Below, piece by piece: positions 56,051 through 64,000 of a stretch of 64,000 bases of DNA (position 1 is its first letter; each line of letters begins with the position of its first letter). A program made the translations under genes and the position numbers. This stretch comes from Microbacterium testaceum StLB037 (GTDB lineage Bacteria; Actinomycetota; Actinomycetes; Actinomycetales; Microbacteriaceae). The notes beneath the pieces were generated by a model. That model did no database searches. It had not been told where the DNA came from and worked only from the letters and a program-made list of their open reading frames with translations. Location: positions 185,303-249,302 of the forward strand of contig NZ_FNJN01000007.1 of NCBI RefSeq assembly GCF_900104345.1, written 5' to 3'.

Positions 56051-56154
56051 CGCACGACAGGCGGGGGAGTGCCGGCAGCCTGGTGGGGGCTCCGGCGCTC
56101 CTCGCGGACACCGCGGAGGGGTTCCGCCTCGAGGTACGGGGGGCGGTGCGCTGA
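56047..56154 (+). CDS. Possible coupled small protein, 35 residues
   Basis: A 35-codon frame starting GTGA over the transporter's stop and ending TGATG over the hydrolase's start, so it bridges both genes without a gap. The product VTHDRRGSAGSLVGAPALLA (first 20 residues) then a short acidic/basic end has no recognisable domain. Either a real small protein or simply a re-initiation bridge. Confidence 0.4.
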   Translation: MTHDRRGSAGSLVGAPALLADTAEGFRLEVRGAVR

Positions 56155-56888
56155 TGCGGATCGCTCGATTGATGACGGCCGAGGGCCCGCGCACCGTCCG
56201 CGTCGAGGGGGCGGGCTTCGTCCCGATCGGCGACCCCTACGCCGCGTTCGCCGCGGGTGTCGACCCCGCCGACGAGGGCGCCGCGATCACGGGGGTCTTG
56301 CTGGCCCCGTGCGAGCCGACCGTCGTGGTCGGCATCGCGCAGAACGGCCCGGGCCACGCCTCTCCCGTGCAGGCGTGGCTGAAGAGCCCGCGCACGGTCA
56401 CGGCATCCGGAGTCCCGGCCCGCCTGCGCCGCGACGCCGGTGCGACCGTGGCCGAGGCCGAGATCGCCGTGGTGATCGGCCGCGACACGACCGGACTGAC
56501 GATCGAAACGGCGCACGAGTTCGTGTGGGGCATCACTGCGGTGAACGACCTCTCGAGCCCCGACCGCGCGGCCTTCGATCCCCGCAACTTCGAGTCGAAG
56601 TCCGGAGAGGGCTATACCCCGCTCGGACCCTGGGTCGACACCGCCCTCTCGATCGACGGCGATCTGCCGATGCGGCTGTCAGCCGACGGCGAGGTGCGCG
56701 CCGAGACGTCGTCGCACCGCCTGCCGATGACGCTGCGCGAGTGCCTCGCCTACGTCGCGGGCTGGACCACGCTGGGGCCGGGCGACGTCGTCATGATGGG
56801 CGCGCCGTTCTCGCAGGCGCCGGTTCGTCCAGGGGAGACGGTCGAGGTCGTCATCGCGGGCATGCGGCTCACGACGCCGACGTCGTAG
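56154..56888 (+). CDS. Fumarylacetoacetate hydrolase-family protein
   Basis: A 244-residue FAH-fold enzyme that would cleave a C-C bond of a diketo acid or decarboxylate/tautomerise an oxo-acid. The metal-binding Glu pair is in AEAEIAVVIGR and the Asp in TAVNDLSSPD; VVGIAQNGPGHA replaces the usual 'VGLNYxxH' so the substrate end is unusual. It is in one transcript with the MHS carrier and is downstream of the IclR-controlled promoter, which suggests catabolism of an imported organic acid. It ends 12 bases before a convergent small gene. Confidence 0.88.
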   Translation: MRIARLMTAEGPRTVRVEGAGFVPIGDPYAAFAAGVDPADEGAAITGVLLAPCEPTVVVGIAQNGPGHASPVQAWLKSPRTVTASGVPARLRRDAGATVAEAEIAVVIGRDTTGLTIETAHEFVWGITAVNDLSSPDRAAFDPRNFESKSGEGYTPLGPWVDTALSIDGDLPMRLSADGEVRAETSSHRLPMTLRECLAYVAGWTTLGPGDVVMMGAPFSQAPVRPGETVEVVIAGMRLTTPTS

Positions 56889-56900
56889 AGCGACGGCGCG

Positions 56901-57026
56901 TCAGTGCTTCTTGTAGTTCGCGTTGCGGCCCATGGTGAAGAGCGCGCCGACGGTGCCGATCAGGCCGAACGCGGCGATGCCGCCGATGACCCAGAGCACG
57001 ACGTGAGAGAAGAAGCCGCTGTCCAT
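56901..57026 (-). CDS. Small single-helix membrane protein, 41 residues
   Basis: A 41-residue protein: MDSGFF, one transmembrane helix (about residues 9-30) with a Gly-rich face, and a polar tail ending NANYKKH. A GGAGG ribosome site lies 6 bases before the ATG at 57026, strong support for translation. The function is unknown; such proteins often regulate a larger membrane partner. Convergent with the FAH gene. Confidence 0.7.
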   Translation of the reverse strand: MDSGFFSHVVLWVIGGIAAFGLIGTVGALFTMGRNANYKKH

Positions 57027-57128
57027 GATGATCCTCCGGGTGGGTTGTGGCCGTTCGATCCTACCGTCGCTCGGCGCGCGCTCCCGCCGCCGTCCGAGGT
57101 CGGGTCGTGGTTCTCCCTCTTGCGCTGG

Positions 57129-57319
57129 TAGACTTCCGGGGAACTTCGGCGAGGGATGCCGCTTCGCGTGCCGCACGGTGCGCAGGCGTCCGTGATCGAC
57201 GCAGTGATGCAGGCTCCCGGCTTTCCTCACGCGCTCGCGTTCGAGTCGAATCCAGACCACACAGGTGCGGACCATGTCCGCTCACAAGCTGCGGGACACG
57301 AGCCCGCGAGGAGAACATC
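57129..57319 (+). promoter_or_regulatory. rplY promoter and structured leader
   Basis: A -10 box TAGACT (57129-57134) would give a leader of about 180 nt. Its 3' part can form GCGGAC/GTCCGC (57267-57272, 57276-57281) and GCGGG/CCCGC (57291-57295, 57303-57307) or the alternative TGTCC/GGACA (57275-57279, 57294-57298). The last hairpin lies directly before the GAGGAG ribosome site. Confidence 0.4.
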
Positions 57320-57958
57320 ATGTCGGAAGACAACAAGGTCGTCGCGGAACTCCGCGAGAACTTCGGCAAGGGCTTCGCCCGTCGCCTCCGCGCCGCGGGC
57401 AAGATCCCGGCCGTCATCTACGGTCACGGCACCGAGCCCCAGCACGTGGCGCTCCCCGGCCACCAGGTCGCCCTGCTCATCCGTCGCGCCAACGCGCTGC
57501 TCGACCTCGACATCGCTGGCAAGGACCAGCTCGTCCTCGTCAAGGACGTGCAGAAGGACCCCGTGCGTCAGATCATCGAGCACATCGACCTCATCGTCGT
57601 GAAGAAGGGCGAGAAGGTTCAGGTCGACGTTCCCGTCGTCATCACCGGTGAGCCCTTCTCGGGCACCGTCGCCATGCTCGACGCGACCTCCGTGTCGCTC
57701 GAGGTCGAGGCCACCCACATCCCCCAGAACATCGAGGTCTCGGTCGAGGGCGCCGAGGACGGCACGCAGATCACCGCTGCCGACCTGACCCTGCCCAAGG
57801 GCGCCACCCTCGTCACCGAGCCCGAGACGCTCGTGGTGGGTGTCTCGGTGCCGCTCGACACCCTCGCTGCCGACGAAGAGATCGCCGAGGCCGATGCCGA
57901 GGTCGCCGAGGAGCAGTCCGAAGAGGCCGAGTCGGCCGAAGAGGGCGACGACAAGTAA
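57320..57958 (+). CDS. rplY: Ribosomal protein bL25, long CTC form
   Basis: 5S rRNA-binding 50S protein, 212 residues. The N-terminal L25 domain (VVAELRENFGKGFARRLRAAGKIPAVIYG, of which FARRLRAAGKIPAVIYG is the signature) binds 5S rRNA; the C-terminal TL5/CTC beta domain follows to about residue 180, then an acidic Glu/Ala-rich tail ends the protein. The length is normal for actinobacteria. ATG 57320 has GAGGAG upstream. It is followed by a long terminator and pth. Confidence 0.96.
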   Translation: MSEDNKVVAELRENFGKGFARRLRAAGKIPAVIYGHGTEPQHVALPGHQVALLIRRANALLDLDIAGKDQLVLVKDVQKDPVRQIIEHIDLIVVKKGEKVQVDVPVVITGEPFSGTVAMLDATSVSLEVEATHIPQNIEVSVEGAEDGTQITAADLTLPKGATLVTEPETLVVGVSVPLDTLAADEEIAEADAEVAEEQSEEAESAEEGDDK

Positions 57959-57986
57959 TTCCCGAGGGCCGTTCCACGGTCCGAGT

Positions 57987-58016
57987 ACGAGGGGGCGCGT
58001 TTTCGCGTCCCCTCGT
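57987..58016 (+). terminator. Terminator after rplY
   Basis: A 13-bp stem with one G-U pair (57987-57999 with 58004-58016) closed by a TTTT loop, followed by TCGTTTC. Efficient stem, weak T tract. Confidence 0.75.
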
Positions 58017-58109
58017 TCGTTTCTCCGCGCGGATGGCGCGCGGGGTCCCGTCACCTGACGACCGCGTCGTCGCGCACGGTCCGCACGCGGACCCGGAAGG
58101 ATGGATGCC

Positions 58110-58694
58110 ATGGCAGACACCTGGCTCATCGTGGGTCTCGGTAACCCGGGCCCCCGTTACGAGGCGACTCGACACAACATCGGTCAGATGGTCGTCGACG
58201 AGCTCGCCGCCCGCCGCCGCGAGGCCTTCCGCGCCCACAAGGCCAACGCGCGGGTGGTCGAGACGTGGCTGCGCCCGGGAGCGGACAAGCTCGTCCTGGC
58301 GAAGCCGAACAGCTTCATGAACGTGTCCGGGGGGCCGGCGGCCGGGCTCGCGCGTTTCTACGGCACCGCGCCCGAGCGCATCGTCGTCGTCCACGACGAG
58401 CTCGACATCCCCTACGACACCATCAAGCTCAAGACCGGGGGCGGTCACGGCGGGCACAACGGGGTGCGCGACATCGCGAAGGCCCTCGGTACGCCGGAGT
58501 TCCCCCGCGTCCGCGTGGGCATCGGGCGTCCGGTCGGGCGCCAGGATCCCGCCGCCTGGGTGCTCGATCCGTTCAGCTCGACCGAGCGTCAGACGCTTCC
58601 GATCCTCGTCTCGGATGCCGCGGATGCCGTGGAACTCCTGGTCGACGAGGGATTGGTCGCCGCCCAGCAGCGCTTCCACGCCCCGCGCGCCTGA
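58110..58694 (+). CDS. pth: Peptidyl-tRNA hydrolase
   Basis: Releases peptide from stalled peptidyl-tRNA; 194 residues. Family signatures IVGLGNPGPRYEATRHNIGQM (Asn12, catalytic His22), LAKPNSFMNVSGG, VVVHDELDIPYDT and GGGHGGHNGVRDI are complete. The ATG at 58110 is chosen because GGAAGG lies 9 bases upstream; an in-frame ATG at 58101 abuts that site. rplY-pth order is conserved across actinobacteria. Confidence 0.97.
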   Translation: MADTWLIVGLGNPGPRYEATRHNIGQMVVDELAARRREAFRAHKANARVVETWLRPGADKLVLAKPNSFMNVSGGPAAGLARFYGTAPERIVVVHDELDIPYDTIKLKTGGGHGGHNGVRDIAKALGTPEFPRVRVGIGRPVGRQDPAAWVLDPFSSTERQTLPILVSDAADAVELLVDEGLVAAQQRFHAPRA

Positions 58695-58837
58695 CGCGCG
58701 GCACGGCAGCTGGCCGAGCGCCGGCGTGCCGTGACCCCCGCCGTCCGTCCAGACGGTGAACGGTTCACCCGTCGCGTCCCCGGGCGCAGTCCCGCGCGCT
58801 CCCGCGCCGTCCGGGGATGAGAGCGCCGGAAACGACG

Positions 58838-58869
58838 ATCGGCCCCGGTCACGAGGAACCGGGGCCGAT
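58838..58869. terminator. Bidirectional terminator
   Basis: A perfect 12-bp stem (58838-58849 with 58858-58869, 8-nt loop), extended to 17 pairs across one mismatch by ACGAC/GTCGT (58832-58836, 58871-58875), between pth and the convergent membrane-protein gene. Confidence 0.8.
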
Positions 58870-58888
58870 GGTCGTGCCGAACGTCACG

Positions 58889-59395
58889 TCACGCGGAGAC
58901 GCCGATCGCGGCGCCCGCGGCCAGCGCGCTGCCGACCACGATGCCGCCGAGAAGCGACAGGGCGATCGCGCCGATCGCCCATCCGCGACCGCGGTTCTTC
59001 ACCGCGGCGACGATTCCCTGGATGAACCCCCAGAGTCCGAAGACCGCGTACACGACGAAGGCGACGACGGTCAGGATGCCGAAGACGATGGCCGCCTGCT
59101 GGACTTCCGGGGGAAGCGTGTTCGGTTCCATCTGCTGGCCGCCGTCGGCGTACGGGGCGAGGCTCGCGCTCTGCATCCCGGCGATGAAGGCGATGATCGA
59201 GCCGCCGACGACCGCGATGAGCGAGACGACGAAGGCGACAAGTCCGAGCTTCTTCGGGCCCTTCGGCTTGCTGGTGGTGGGCGGGACGTAGGCGGGTGCG
59301 GCGGGAGCGCCCTGTGCCGACGGGGTGGTGCCGGAGGAGTCGCCGCGCGTGACGGGCTGTTGGTACGGCTCGGGGGGCGGGGGTGTCGTGCTCAC
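58889..59395 (-). CDS. Small membrane protein with Pro-rich N terminus (DUF4190-like)
   Basis: A 168-residue protein. The first 45 residues are Pro/Thr/Ser-rich and end in KPKGPKKLG; two hydrophobic segments (about residues 50-72 and 98-122) flank a polar loop, with a third near the C terminus (AIGAIALSLLGGIVVGSAL), a pattern like DUF4190. Function unknown. GTG at 59395 follows a GAGGAG site. A second protein of the same style is encoded upstream on the same strand. Confidence 0.75.
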   Translation of the reverse strand: MSTTPPPPEPYQQPVTRGDSSGTTPSAQGAPAAPAYVPPTTSKPKGPKKLGLVAFVVSLIAVVGGSIIAFIAGMQSASLAPYADGGQQMEPNTLPPEVQQAAIVFGILTVVAFVVYAVFGLWGFIQGIVAAVKNRGRGWAIGAIALSLLGGIVVGSALAAGAAIGVSA

Positions 59396-59523
59396 GAGAT
59401 GCTCCTCTGGTCGTCGGTGGGCGTGGACCGCCCGTTCCCGGAGTCTGAGAAGCGTCCCGCGCCGGGGCGTGGGGCTGGACGCCCGTCCGCGCGGCGCGGT
59501 ATCGGCGCCGGCCCGGGGCGGGG

Positions 59524-60009
59524 TCAGACGGGCGCACCGCCTGCGGGCACGGTGGCCAGCCCCGCGACGATCGCGATGGCGGTCAGCACACCGAAGAAGA
59601 TCGGGCCCAGCACCGAGAGGACGAGTCCCGCGATCCCGGCACCGCGCCCCGACCGCCGGACGATGGCGACGATTCCCAGCACGAGGGCCGTGATGCCGAT
59701 CGCCGTCCCCGTCCAGAACGCGACCTCCCCCAGCAGCACCAGCTCGCGCACGGGGGAGAGCACGCGCCAGTCGAAGCCGTTCGACGACATCGTGGTCAGC
59801 CCGGGGGCCGCGCCGCGCGCCGAGCGGAACGCCGCGAAGCCGCCGACGGCCGGGGCCAGGACGGCCGCGACCACGGAGAGCGCGAGCGCCCAGGTGCCCA
59901 GGGGGCGACCTCGGCGGGAGGGCGGCGGGGGAGTGAGGAGCGTCCCGACGGGCGGTGCCGCATGAGGGGCGGCGAAGACCGGACCGTTCGGGGCGCTCGG
60001 CGTCGTCAT
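59524..60009 (-). CDS. Small membrane protein with Pro-rich N terminus
   Basis: A 161-residue relative in layout of the next gene downstream: a Pro-rich tail, helix 1 (about residues 38-60), a polar loop and two helices near the C terminus (IGITALVLGIVAIV and IAGLVLSVLGPIFFGVL). No domain recognised. ATG 60009 lies 6 bases after a minus-strand TAGGCT box (60016-60021), so it is probably leaderless and divergent from mfd. The 128-bp gap to 59395 is GC-rich and empty. Confidence 0.7.
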   Translation of the reverse strand: MTTPSAPNGPVFAAPHAAPPVGTLLTPPPPSRRGRPLGTWALALSVVAAVLAPAVGGFAAFRSARGAAPGLTTMSSNGFDWRVLSPVRELVLLGEVAFWTGTAIGITALVLGIVAIVRRSGRGAGIAGLVLSVLGPIFFGVLTAIAIVAGLATVPAGGAPV

Positions 60010-60090
60010 GCGGCAAGCCTACGAGAGGTGGCACCCGGGCGCGTTGTCCACCCCGGCCCGATGTCGGAGCCCCCGCGTAGACTCTTTCGA
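60010..60090. promoter_or_regulatory. Divergent leaderless promoters, membrane protein and mfd
   Basis: Minus strand: TAGGCT (60016-60021), 6 bases before the ATG at 60009. Plus strand: TAGACT (60078-60083), 7 bases before the mfd GTG. No Shine-Dalgarno is present for either. Confidence 0.55.
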
Positions 60091-63000
60091 GTGACAGTTC
60101 CCGGGATCGTTCGCGCCCTCGAGCAGGCTGAGTCGTACCGTGAAGCCGCTTCGGCGGCCTCCTCCGACCTGTCGCTCTCTCTCGTCGACGGCCTCGACGC
60201 CCCCGTCGTCGCGGGCCTCGTCGAGCGTCGCCGTGCCGCGGGTGATCCCGGCGCCGTGCTGGTGATCGCGCCCACCGGTCGACGTGCCGAGTCCCTCGGC
60301 CCGGCTCTCGAGGCCGTTCTGCCCGGCGCGCAGGTCCTCCACTTCCCGGCCTGGGAGACGCTGCCCCACGAGCGGCTCAGCCCCAGTCCCGAGACGGTCG
60401 GTCGCCGTCTCGACGTCCTGCGCCGGATCGCCGCGTGGGACCGCACCGCGCCGCTCGTGGTGACCGCGTCGGTGCGCAGCGCCCTCCAGCCGCTGGCCCC
60501 CGGTCTGGGTGACGTCGAACCGGTCGAACTCTCGGTCGGGGGGCGCGGGCGTGAGCTCGAGGTCGTCACGACGCGCCTCGTCGAGCTCGCGTACCACCGC
60601 GTCGACATGGTCTCGCGCCGCGGAGACTTCGCGGTGCGCGGCGGCATCCTCGACGTCTTCCCCCCGGTGGCGGATCACCCGTACCGCGTCGAGTTCTTCG
60701 GCGACGAGGTCGACCAGATCCGCGCCTTCTCCGTCGCCGACCAGCGCTCGCTACCCGGGGAGGTGCCCGCGGTGACGCTCGTGCCCAGCCGAGAGCTTCT
60801 GCTCACGGCGGAGGTGCGCGCGCGCGCCGCCGAACTCCGCGACGGCTATCCCGGGCTGCGTCAGTTGCTCGAGAAGATGGCCGAGGGGATTCCCGCCGAG
60901 GGCATGGAGTCGCTGATCCCCGTGCTGGTGGACGACCTCATCACCCTGGTCGACTATCTCCCCGGCGCGAGCGCGGTGGCGCTCGTCGATCCGGAGCGTT
61001 CGCTCGCTCGTGCCACCACGCTCGGCGACACCAACCGCGAGTTCCTCGAGGCGGCGTGGTCGGCGGCGACGGCGGGGGCGGACACCCCGGTCGATCTCGG
61101 GTCCGGTGACTTCGTCACCCTCGACGACCTGCACGAGAGAGCCAGCGGTCGAGGCGGCGTCTGGTGGCAGTTGAGCGCTTTCGACTCGGGAGCGGCGGAT
61201 GCCGAAGACGAGGGGCTCGTCGTCGGCGATGACTCCGCTCATCGCATCAAGGCCGATCCGGTGCCGTCGTTCCAGGGGAACGTCGAGGGTGCGACTGCTC
61301 ACGTCGGCGAGCTTCTGCGCGACGGGTGGTCGGTCGTCGTCACAGCATCCGGTCCCGGAATGGTGGATCGTGCCCGAGACGTCCTCTCCGAGCGCGGGAT
61401 CGCCGCCCGCCGCGTCGACGATGTGAAGTCGGCCCCCGAGGCCGGAGTCGCCCATGTCGTCTGCGCTCCTCTCGAGCGGGGCTTCCAGCTGACCGAGGCG
61501 AAGTTCGCCGTCATCACCGAGACGGAGTTCTACGGGCGCTCGGTCAGCGGCGACAACCGCGGCGTCAAGAAGCTCGCCTCGCGTCGACGCAACGTGGTCG
61601 ACCCGCTGCAGCTCAAGCCCGGCGACGTCGTCGTGCATGCGACCCACGGCATCGGTAAGTTCCTCGAGCTCACGCAGCGCGAGGTGTCCAGCGGCGGTCG
61701 CAACGCGGTGAAGACCACGAAGGAGTACCTCGTCCTCGAGTACGCGCCGGCCAAGCGCGGTTACCCGGGCGACAAGCTGTTCGTCCCCACGGATCAGCTC
61801 GACCTGCTGTCGAAGTACGTGGGCGGCGAAGCGCCGACCCTGTCGAAGATGGGCGGAAGCGACTGGGCGGCGGCGAAGGGGCGAGCCCGCAAGGCCGTCC
61901 GCGACATCGCGGTCGAGTTGGTGAAGCTGTACTCGGCACGCATGGCGTCGAAGGGGTACGCGTTCGGTCCCGACACCCCGTGGCAGCGCGAGCTCGAAGA
62001 GGCCTTTCCCTTCGCCGAGACCCTCGATCAGCTGCAGACGATCGACGAGATCAAAGCCGACATGGAGAAGCCGATCCCGATGGATCGACTGCTTTCGGGC
62101 GACGTCGGATTCGGCAAGACCGAGGTCGCGGTGCGGGCGGCGTTCAAGGCCATCCAGGACGGCAAGCAGGTCGCGATGCTGGTTCCCACCACGCTGCTGG
62201 TCAAGCAGCACCTCGAGACCTTCGCCGAGCGTTTCGCGGGCTTTCCCGTCACGGTCCGGCCGCTGTCGCGCTTCCAGACCGACAAAGAGGTGAAGGCCAC
62301 CCTGGCCGGCCTCACCGACGGCACGGTCGACATGGTCATCGGAACCCATCGCATCCTGACCGAGAAGGTCATCTTCAAAGACCTCGGGCTGATGATCATC
62401 GACGAGGAGCAGCGGTTCGGCGTCGAGCACAAAGACCAGCTGAAAAAGCTCAAGACCAACGTCGACATCCTGGCGATGAGCGCCACCCCGATCCCGCGCA
62501 CCCTCGAGATGGCGGTCACGGGGATCCGCGAGATGTCGACCCTCGCGACCCCGCCGGAGGATCGGCATCCGATCCTGTCGTACGTGGGCCCCCGCAACGA
62601 CAAGCAGATCGCCGCCGCGATCCGCCGGGAGTTGCTCCGCGAGGGCCAGATCTTCTACGTGCACAACAGGGTCTCGTCGATCCAGCGCGTCGCCGCGCAC
62701 CTCGCTGAACTGGTGCCCGAGGCCCGGATCGTCGTGGCCCACGGGCAGATGGGGGAGCACGCCCTCGAGCAGGTCGTCGATGACTTCTGGGAGCGTCGTG
62801 CCGATGTGCTGGTCTCGACCACGATCATCGAGACCGGGCTCGACATCTCGAACGCCAACACGATCATCATCGACCGCGCCGATAAGTACGGGCTGTCGCA
62901 GCTGCACCAGCTCCGCGGACGCGTGGGGCGTGGGCGCGACCGTGCGTACGCGTATTTCCTCTACGACGAGATGAAGCCGTTGTCCGAGACCGCGGCCGAC

Positions 63001-63678
63001 CGGCTCGAGACGATCGCCGTGAACAACGACCTCGGCTCGGGCATGCAGGTGGCGCTGAAAGACCTCGAACTGCGCGGCGCCGGAAACCTCCTCGGTGCCG
63101 AGCAGGCCGGACACATCGCGGGTGTCGGTTTCGACCTGTACCTGCGCATGATCGGCGAAGCCGTTTCCACGTTCCGTGGCGAAGACGTCGACGGTCCCAC
63201 CGAACTCCGCCTCGAGCTCCCCGTCGATGCTCGATTGCCAGAGTTCTACATCGACAGCGAGCGTCTGCGTCTCGAGGCGTACCAGAAGCTGTCGGCCGCG
63301 GCTTCCGCGACGGCGAAGAGCGATGCGATCGACCTCGTGGTCGAGGAGCTTCGGGATCGATACGGAGAGCCGCCGGCCGAAGTCGAGGGACTCATCGCCG
63401 TGGCGCGCCTGCGCCGCCGGGCCGCTCAGGCCGGTCTGGCCGATGTGGTCGCGATGGGTTCCAACCTGCGCATCGCCCCCGCGAACCTTCCGGACTCGAT
63501 GCGGGTGCGTCTGCAGCGGCTGTACCCGAAGGCGAAGCTCGTCGCCGGCGGGGACGCCATGGTGGTCCCGCTCCCTCAGGATGCGGACGATGCGAACCTC
63601 ATCGCGTGGGTGCGCCAGCTCCTCGACGCGCTGTGGCCGTTGCCCGTCTCAGAGAACGCCGAGACCGCGAACGCGTGA
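60091..63678 (+). CDS. mfd: Transcription-repair coupling factor Mfd
   Basis: A 1195-residue SF2 translocase that removes stalled RNA polymerase and recruits UvrA to damaged DNA. The order of domains is standard: UvrB-homology (FPAWETLPHERLSPSPE), RNA-polymerase-interaction domain (LKPGDVVVHATHGIGKF), helicase domain 1 with Walker A GDVGFGKTE and DEEQ (IIDEEQRFG), helicase domain 2 with STTIIETGLDISNANT and QLRGRVGRGRDRAYA, and the C-terminal autoinhibitory D7. GTG 60091 is fixed by the -10 box 7 bases upstream; a leaderless message is likely. In Mycobacterium mfd is near glmU-prs; here it is 22 kb away. Confidence 0.98.
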   Translation: MTVPGIVRALEQAESYREAASAASSDLSLSLVDGLDAPVVAGLVERRRAAGDPGAVLVIAPTGRRAESLGPALEAVLPGAQVLHFPAWETLPHERLSPSPETVGRRLDVLRRIAAWDRTAPLVVTASVRSALQPLAPGLGDVEPVELSVGGRGRELEVVTTRLVELAYHRVDMVSRRGDFAVRGGILDVFPPVADHPYRVEFFGDEVDQIRAFSVADQRSLPGEVPAVTLVPSRELLLTAEVRARAAELRDGYPGLRQLLEKMAEGIPAEGMESLIPVLVDDLITLVDYLPGASAVALVDPERSLARATTLGDTNREFLEAAWSAATAGADTPVDLGSGDFVTLDDLHERASGRGGVWWQLSAFDSGAADAEDEGLVVGDDSAHRIKADPVPSFQGNVEGATAHVGELLRDGWSVVVTASGPGMVDRARDVLSERGIAARRVDDVKSAPEAGVAHVVCAPLERGFQLTEAKFAVITETEFYGRSVSGDNRGVKKLASRRRNVVDPLQLKPGDVVVHATHGIGKFLELTQREVSSGGRNAVKTTKEYLVLEYAPAKRGYPGDKLFVPTDQLDLLSKYVGGEAPTLSKMGGSDWAAAKGRARKAVRDIAVELVKLYSARMASKGYAFGPDTPWQRELEEAFPFAETLDQLQTIDEIKADMEKPIPMDRLLSGDVGFGKTEVAVRAAFKAIQDGKQVAMLVPTTLLVKQHLETFAERFAGFPVTVRPLSRFQTDKEVKATLAGLTDGTVDMVIGTHRILTEKVIFKDLGLMIIDEEQRFGVEHKDQLKKLKTNVDILAMSATPIPRTLEMAVTGIREMSTLATPPEDRHPILSYVGPRNDKQIAAAIRRELLREGQIFYVHNRVSSIQRVAAHLAELVPEARIVVAHGQMGEHALEQVVDDFWERRADVLVSTTIIETGLDISNANTIIIDRADKYGLSQLHQLRGRVGRGRDRAYAYFLYDEMKPLSETAADRLETIAVNNDLGSGMQVALKDLELRGAGNLLGAEQAGHIAGVGFDLYLRMIGEAVSTFRGEDVDGPTELRLELPVDARLPEFYIDSERLRLEAYQKLSAAASATAKSDAIDLVVEELRDRYGEPPAEVEGLIAVARLRRRAAQAGLADVVAMGSNLRIAPANLPDSMRVRLQRLYPKAKLVAGGDAMVVPLPQDADDANLIAWVRQLLDALWPLPVSENAETANA

Positions 63679-63708
63679 TGACGGCTCCCTCCCGGAGCGC
63701 AGACGATC

Positions 63709-63738
63709 AGGCCCGACCGATACCCGTCGGTCGGGCCT
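63709..63738 (+). terminator. Terminator after mfd
   Basis: A perfect 12-bp stem (63709-63720 with 63727-63738, loop TACCCG) that can be extended by flanking GACGA/TCGTC, 30 bases after the mfd stop. Confidence 0.8.
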
Positions 63739-63902
63739 TCGTCGTAGATCCGCGTGATTCCGGGCTTCAGAGTCGACGACACGCCCGGGGTGAAGGGACG
63801 ATTCGACCGATGCGGGGTCCCGACGTAATGTTTTACCTGTTCGCCCCACAGGGGAGAGCGGAGAGGCCGAGAGGCCCCGCATCGTCTCAAGTGGCGGACC
63901 AC

Positions 63903-63978
63903 CCAAAACCTCGCCCGAATGGTGTAAGGTTTTGGTTCGGTCGTTCGGCCGGTTCCCGAGGTTGATCTCTCTGAGATC
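63903..63978. promoter_or_regulatory. Inverted repeats and possible promoter before the next gene
   Basis: CCAAAACCT/AGGTTTTGG (63903-63911, 63927-63935) is a perfect 9-bp inverted repeat overlapping a -10-like TAAGGT (63925-63930). GATCTC/GAGATC (63964-63969, 63973-63978) follows. The stretch 63739-63902 is otherwise empty. Confidence 0.4.
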
Positions 63979-63981
63979 CCA

Positions 63982-64000
63982 ATGAGGTTCCGTGTGCTGG
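63982..64000 (+). CDS. Possible start of the next gene (truncated by the window)
   Basis: An ATG at 63982 opens a frame (MRFRVL) that runs off the window, behind the palindromic leader at 63903-63978. Six codons are too few for a product call. Confidence 0.25.

Noticed and set aside
60751..63114. A 787-codon open frame opposite mfd
   Set aside because: Shadow of the mfd codon bias; mfd is complete and unmistakable.

Overview
The window is high-GC DNA (about 70% by eye), densely coding, with many GTG starts, 4-base ATGA/GTGA gene overlaps and very strong GAC/GCC/CTC codon preference. The gene content (a block pmt-rsmI-metG-tatD-rsmA-ispE and a block glmU-prs / rplY-pth-mfd, as in Mycobacterium and other Actinobacteria), together with the abundant word GGATGCC/GGCATCC, points to an actinobacterium of the Microbacteriaceae, probably Microbacterium. 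It is ordinary chromosome: I see no transposase, integrase, phage gene or CRISPR array.

Layout. 1-4.0 kb: a sensor kinase/NarL regulator pair with a DUF4097 protein, then an EamA exporter divergent from its MarR regulator. 4.1-11.0 kb (minus): the giant DEAH helicase HrpA, a GH3 lipoprotein and an LCP cell-wall ligase. 11.1-14.6 kb: aldo/keto reductase, DUF255 thioredoxin-like protein, AAA ATPase. 14.7-26.2 kb: the conserved core pmt<>rsmI, metG-tatD, (sugar porter), rsmA, phosphoesterase, Stealth glycosyl-phosphotransferase, ispE. 26.3-31.9 kb: DUF427, an OpuC-type osmoprotectant ABC transporter and an ABC-F protein. 31.9-35.6 kb: a secreted PHP-type metallohydrolase, an LAxTG wall protein, and a second MarR with a membrane protein. 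35.7-38.2 kb: tRNA-Gln, glmU, prs. 38.4-56.9 kb: accessory block with (a) a flavin electron-transfer module (FMN-binding lipoprotein, ApbE, RnfD/NqrB-reductase fusion), (b) a two-component system coupled to VanZ, (c) a complete idonate/gluconate route (GntR, GntP, two dehydrogenases, gluconokinase, 6-phosphogluconate dehydrogenase), and (d) an IclR-controlled organic-acid cluster. 57-63.7 kb: rplY, pth, two small membrane proteins, mfd.

How the parts work together. Idonate or gluconate imported by GntP would be oxidised and re-reduced by the two dehydrogenases to gluconate, phosphorylated by GntK and decarboxylated by Gnd to ribulose-5-phosphate. ApbE would flavinylate the exported lipoprotein, which would take electrons passed outward by the membrane reductase. 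The IclR protein probably controls both the 2-hydroxyacid dehydrogenase and the MHS transporter, because nearly identical 16-bp palindromes lie in front of both.

The most interesting non-coding signals are: a family of double-palindrome elements with GAGGGGTC outer arms and TGTCGCC inner arms at gene ends; twin 21-bp-spaced MarR operators on back-to-back leaderless promoters; two divergent -10 boxes that share two bases (pmt/rsmI); a tRNA ending one base before the glmU start codon; a palindromic insert translated inside hrpA; and the over-represented GGATGCC word. All functions are inferred from sequence alone; no database search was run.
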